Shown here piece after piece: positions 60,536-64,000 of a stretch of DNA of 64,000 bases. The number at the start of each line of letters is the position of its first letter. The stretch's first letter is position 1. The stretch spans positions 31,834,744 to 31,898,743 of the forward strand of contig JALJCS010000004.1 in assembly GCA_023055355.1 (NCBI GenBank). The letters run 5' to 3'. The DNA comes from Agelaius tricolor (lineage: Eukaryota > Chordata > Aves > Passeriformes > Icteridae). The notes beneath the pieces are model-generated. The model was not told the origin of the DNA, did not search any database, and saw only the letters and a program-made list of their open reading frames with translations. The translations under genes were made by a program, and so were the position numbers.

Positions 60536-63500
60536 AAAGCATAATGGACACCAAAGCCAGTTTTTAAATGACATTCTTCACAGAAAATGGAGGCAATGTT
60601 TAAGCCATCAGCCCTTCATTAGAAACAGATTAAGGTGACAGAGCTTGCCAGCTCACAGGCAAGAGCAGCCCACAGATTCCATGGCATCAGCTGCAGCTGC
60701 CAAAAACCAACCATGAGGAAGTAGAGATGTAGGCTTGGCCCCAGATCACCATGCGCTGCAGTGGGTGAAGTCATTTGTGACCCGGCTGTCCTCCCCTTTT
60801 TCCCTTGGTCTGAAGAATGGTGAAACATGATATGCTCCTTCACAGGGTAGTTTCAGATCCAAAGCTGATGTAAATGAATTTAAAGCTTAATATAAAGCTG
60901 GTTTGGGGATTACTCAGAAAAACGGCATGGTGGGGGATCAAAGTTAATTGTTGACTTGCTTCATTTGGAAGCAGCTTCTTTTTCCAATAAAAGTTAAATG
61001 GCTTTTAGTTTGCACACCTTATGTGATTCTTGAGCACCCAGTAAGGGTACAGTAAATAGGGAGAGCAGTCAGATCTGGAATAATATAATACGTGACTTCC
61101 GAAGTATTTCTGTGATACAGTAATTTCTATTTCTATCATCAGGAGCTTGTATTATTATTACTGAATTCCTTCTTAGATAGCTGAAAAGTTCTTTGCCATT
61201 GATGGAGAGACAATATCTCCATATAAAAATATACATATCAGTATTTAATTCAAGGTAGTTATTCAGAATTTTTGAGCCTGTTTCTTTTTCTTATTTACAA
61301 GTACAAATCCATTTACCTATGAACAAATCTATCAACAAATCTATGAGCCTCTGATTCACTTAAAAGAGGTATGCAACACATTTCAGTGTTGCATATCTAC
61401 ATTTCAGTGACCAATCCCATAAAAAAAGCATTTTCCAAGAAATGCCTAGACCATCCTGCTTTCCAATAGTCTAGTAACAAGAATTACAGAGGCATGTGGA
61501 AAACTGAAAAGAAGGGAAGTAAAAAGCTGCAGTAGGTTTAAAAGCTCATATCACACTTTAAAAGGATCACATTCAAATTAATGTGTATGGGAGGAATAAC
61601 AGTAATCATTGTTTCTGTGAGCAGTTTCTAAATATAATGATAAAAGATATTGTAAGAACAATCTGCTCAGAGGAAAATGTGGTGTTTGTATTTTTCCTTA
61701 CTCCCCACTTTTTTTTTTTTTTTTTAATTTTAAACTTCTGTTTTCTTGCTGTTATCAGTAAAAACAGTGCTTTGGTATTGTTTCTGACCTTCTACTCTTT
61801 TGAAGTTTTTTTTTACATCTTTCTTGGTGATGCTTGTAGCATGCTTTGGTGGTCATCAACACTCACATGAGAGTCCATAAATGTTGAAGAGTGAAAATCT
61901 AGCTGTCCAGTGCTTGGCAGGACATGGCAAGGGTGTCCAGTCTATTTTAAATAGTCAGGAAGAGGCACTACAGTTGTTTTCCTTCCTTCCCCAAAATCCC
62001 AGTGTTTTCCCAGCCTAACCTGGACAGGAGACAGTCCAGGAACATTTCTAAAGGCAAGTCTCCAGCATGATGAGGCAAGTTTGGTTTCCTTGTAAAAAGT
62101 GGGCGGAGACAAGGGAAAGAGAGCTGAAACTGTTTTGAAGTAATGACAACTTCAGCTGCTGCAGTGGGGTGCAGAGATATGTGATATACTGTGATTATTG
62201 GAGTTTAGAGGCTTCCTTTTCAGACTAAAACATTTTTCACTCCTTTTGGAAACAGTATTACATTACAGGTGTTATAACTTTTCTTCAGAATCAGACTGGC
62301 CAGGGAACTGTAAATCTAAATCATGGCTGCCCTCAGGAAACCTGCCAGCCTGTAAACACAGTGAAATGAGTGAGATGAAAGTATCTGAGTGAGCAAATTA
62401 ATTTTAGGCATTCCACTCAAGTCTATTTAGTTTTTACAGTCTGGCCTGGCATCTACAAGTAACAGCTGGGGAGGACATATTAATTCCCAGTGACTAATGC
62501 TGGGAAGATTACCTTAAGCTTGAAATCTTTACATAGGCGTCCAAGGGGGAAGAGAAAACTTATTCCCTTGAATTTCTCTTATTTTTTTCCATGCTGGAAA
62601 GTCATGGTATTCTACCATAAGTATCAAGCTTTCCTACTTCTGACACATAATTTTTCAAACTGATGAAGTTTCTGATTAGGAATTTATGGAGAAAAGTATT
62701 TCAAAGTGCAGGCTGACCACAAGAATAACTTGTCAGGACATTGCATGTTTTTCAGCATATTTCAGGTTTTTTGGCATATTTGTGTGCTTTCAGAGAGGTT
62801 CCCCATTCTTAAAGAGGTCTCTCTTCTCAGAGGATTTTGCTCTTTTGCTCACAGCTCCAGCCTAGCAGGGGCAGGTGAACACAATCCAAAAATGTGGAAA
62901 CAATTCAAACTGATTTTTTCTTCATGTTTCTTCCTCTGAATGTGAGCAAAGATTCCATTTAAGATACAAAATGCTGTTACTCATCAACCTGTTTATACCC
63001 ATGTCTACTCCATTATTTTTCATTTCACACACTGTTGCTTGTCAGTGGGCACAAAGAATGAAGCCAAAACACTGCAAGAACATTTCCTGTCCAGACTGTA
63101 AGAGAGTATGAGTCTCTTGTTAGCTCATTCTCATAACTTCCAGAGCACTTGATTTTGTGCCCAGATTTTGGAGAGTAAAGAGCATCCAAGGAACACCCAT
63201 TACTAGCTATGCCATTTGTCACCTGGATTCTTCTAACATCCTTCAGACCATATTTATATCTCTGATAATAACTTTTTTTCTTCCTACTTCTTATTCTTTA
63301 TAAGACCTTCCTGGATACTTTCCAGGGACTATTTGCTTTCAGCTCCCTTATAAAGCTCCCAGTGAAGAAGCCCGTGGGGTTTAGCAAATACAGAGATACT
63401 GGGCAACTGCAAAAGCAGAAGACAACACTGTGATTCCTTATCCCCATCTACCAGAACCAAACATTCACTGCTGTCATTAACATTCCCAATGATATTTTTA

Positions 63501-64000
63501 TACATCTGCCATCAGTTAAAAGGGACTTTCACTGTCCACCAGAAAGGAGACCAGCAACTTGTCCATCAGTTCATTCTCTCTTACACAACTGGAAGGAGCA
63601 AGCTGCTTCTTCATTTAGCTCCATCAGTCTCATTTAGCCACAAGGGTGCTCAAGCAGCATTAAGATCTGCTCTAGGCATGAATGTGGTGAAGAAACTCAG
63701 AACAGTCATTACATGCCCTAGAAAACAGACTTCCCAAACAGAAGGTCTGGGGACAGATCTTGATTTCTGGTTGGGTGTTGTTTTGTGCTGGTAAACTCCA
63801 TAGATGAGACAGCAGACTTCTAGGAATACTCCTGTATGGAATACTGTGTTTGGTCTAGGTGTAGAGATGAGCTGGTCCTGTAGCCATCGTTTGGGATGAC
63901 CACACATCATCAGGTACTCTAAGGCAGAGCTGTGTCTGCACTGTTTATCTGTGCCCAGCTTCAGGCAGCAGCTCACCTGCTCTTCAGTTCAGTCATGGAA
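60536..64000. other. Unique AT-rich non-coding sequence
   Basis: A T17 run at 61709-61725, a 10-bp-arm inverted repeat (tatgcaacac/gtgttgcata, 61370-61395) and a 12-bp near-repeat (aacaaatctat twice, 61322-61344) are the only structures seen. Overlapping frames of 101 and 108 codons at 63489-63976 on opposite strands have no recognisable features. Confidence 0.5.

Overview
This window looks like non-coding DNA from a bird nuclear genome, most likely a songbird (passerine). The evidence is at least nine fragments of CR1 LINE retrotransposons, several ending in the CR1 octamer tail (ATTCTRTG-type), and four fragments of long terminal repeats (LTRs) of a kind known from songbird endogenous retroviruses. 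The base composition is AT-rich, and no reading frame is longer than 191 codons. I find no bacterial operons, CRISPR array, tRNA or rRNA gene, and no exon that I can assign to a known protein. The window is probably intergenic or lies inside a large intron.

Layout. 1-24 kb is mostly single-copy AT-rich sequence with few recognisable transposons: one CR1 3' end at 5.55-5.80 kb, a 42-bp TA microsatellite at 2.71 kb, a GT-rich tract with a G-quadruplex motif at 11.4-11.5 kb, a promoter-like CCAAT/TATA block at 13.0 kb and an AC-rich tract at 18.7-18.9 kb. 24-39 kb holds the LTRs: related solo LTRs at 24.54-25.11 and 35.42-35.96 kb, and a longer (about 1.28 kb) LTR-like element at 37.63-38.92 kb. 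That last element carries the only CpG-dense block in the window and an exact YY1-type motif. 41-61 kb is the CR1-rich part, with seven 5'-truncated CR1 copies in both orientations. Five of them retain broken remnants of the ORF2 reverse transcriptase C-terminal region. A small LTR end of opposite orientation sits at 57.8 kb. The last 3.4 kb shows nothing recognisable.

The most unusual structure is a perfect inverted repeat at 43,435-43,500: two 30-bp arms, no mismatch, six-base loop. Two smaller perfect snap-back palindromes (16-bp arms) lie at 12,851-12,885 and 55,096-55,135. They could be template-switch mutations, hairpin RNA sources or, for the largest, a fold-back artefact. Several short exact tandem duplications (25, 15, 36 and 29 bp units) are also scattered through unique sequence.

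Nothing here works together as a gene system. The features are independent transposon insertions and local mutation products. I do not see convincing evidence of an undescribed biological system. Transposon boundaries are read by eye and may be off by tens of bases.
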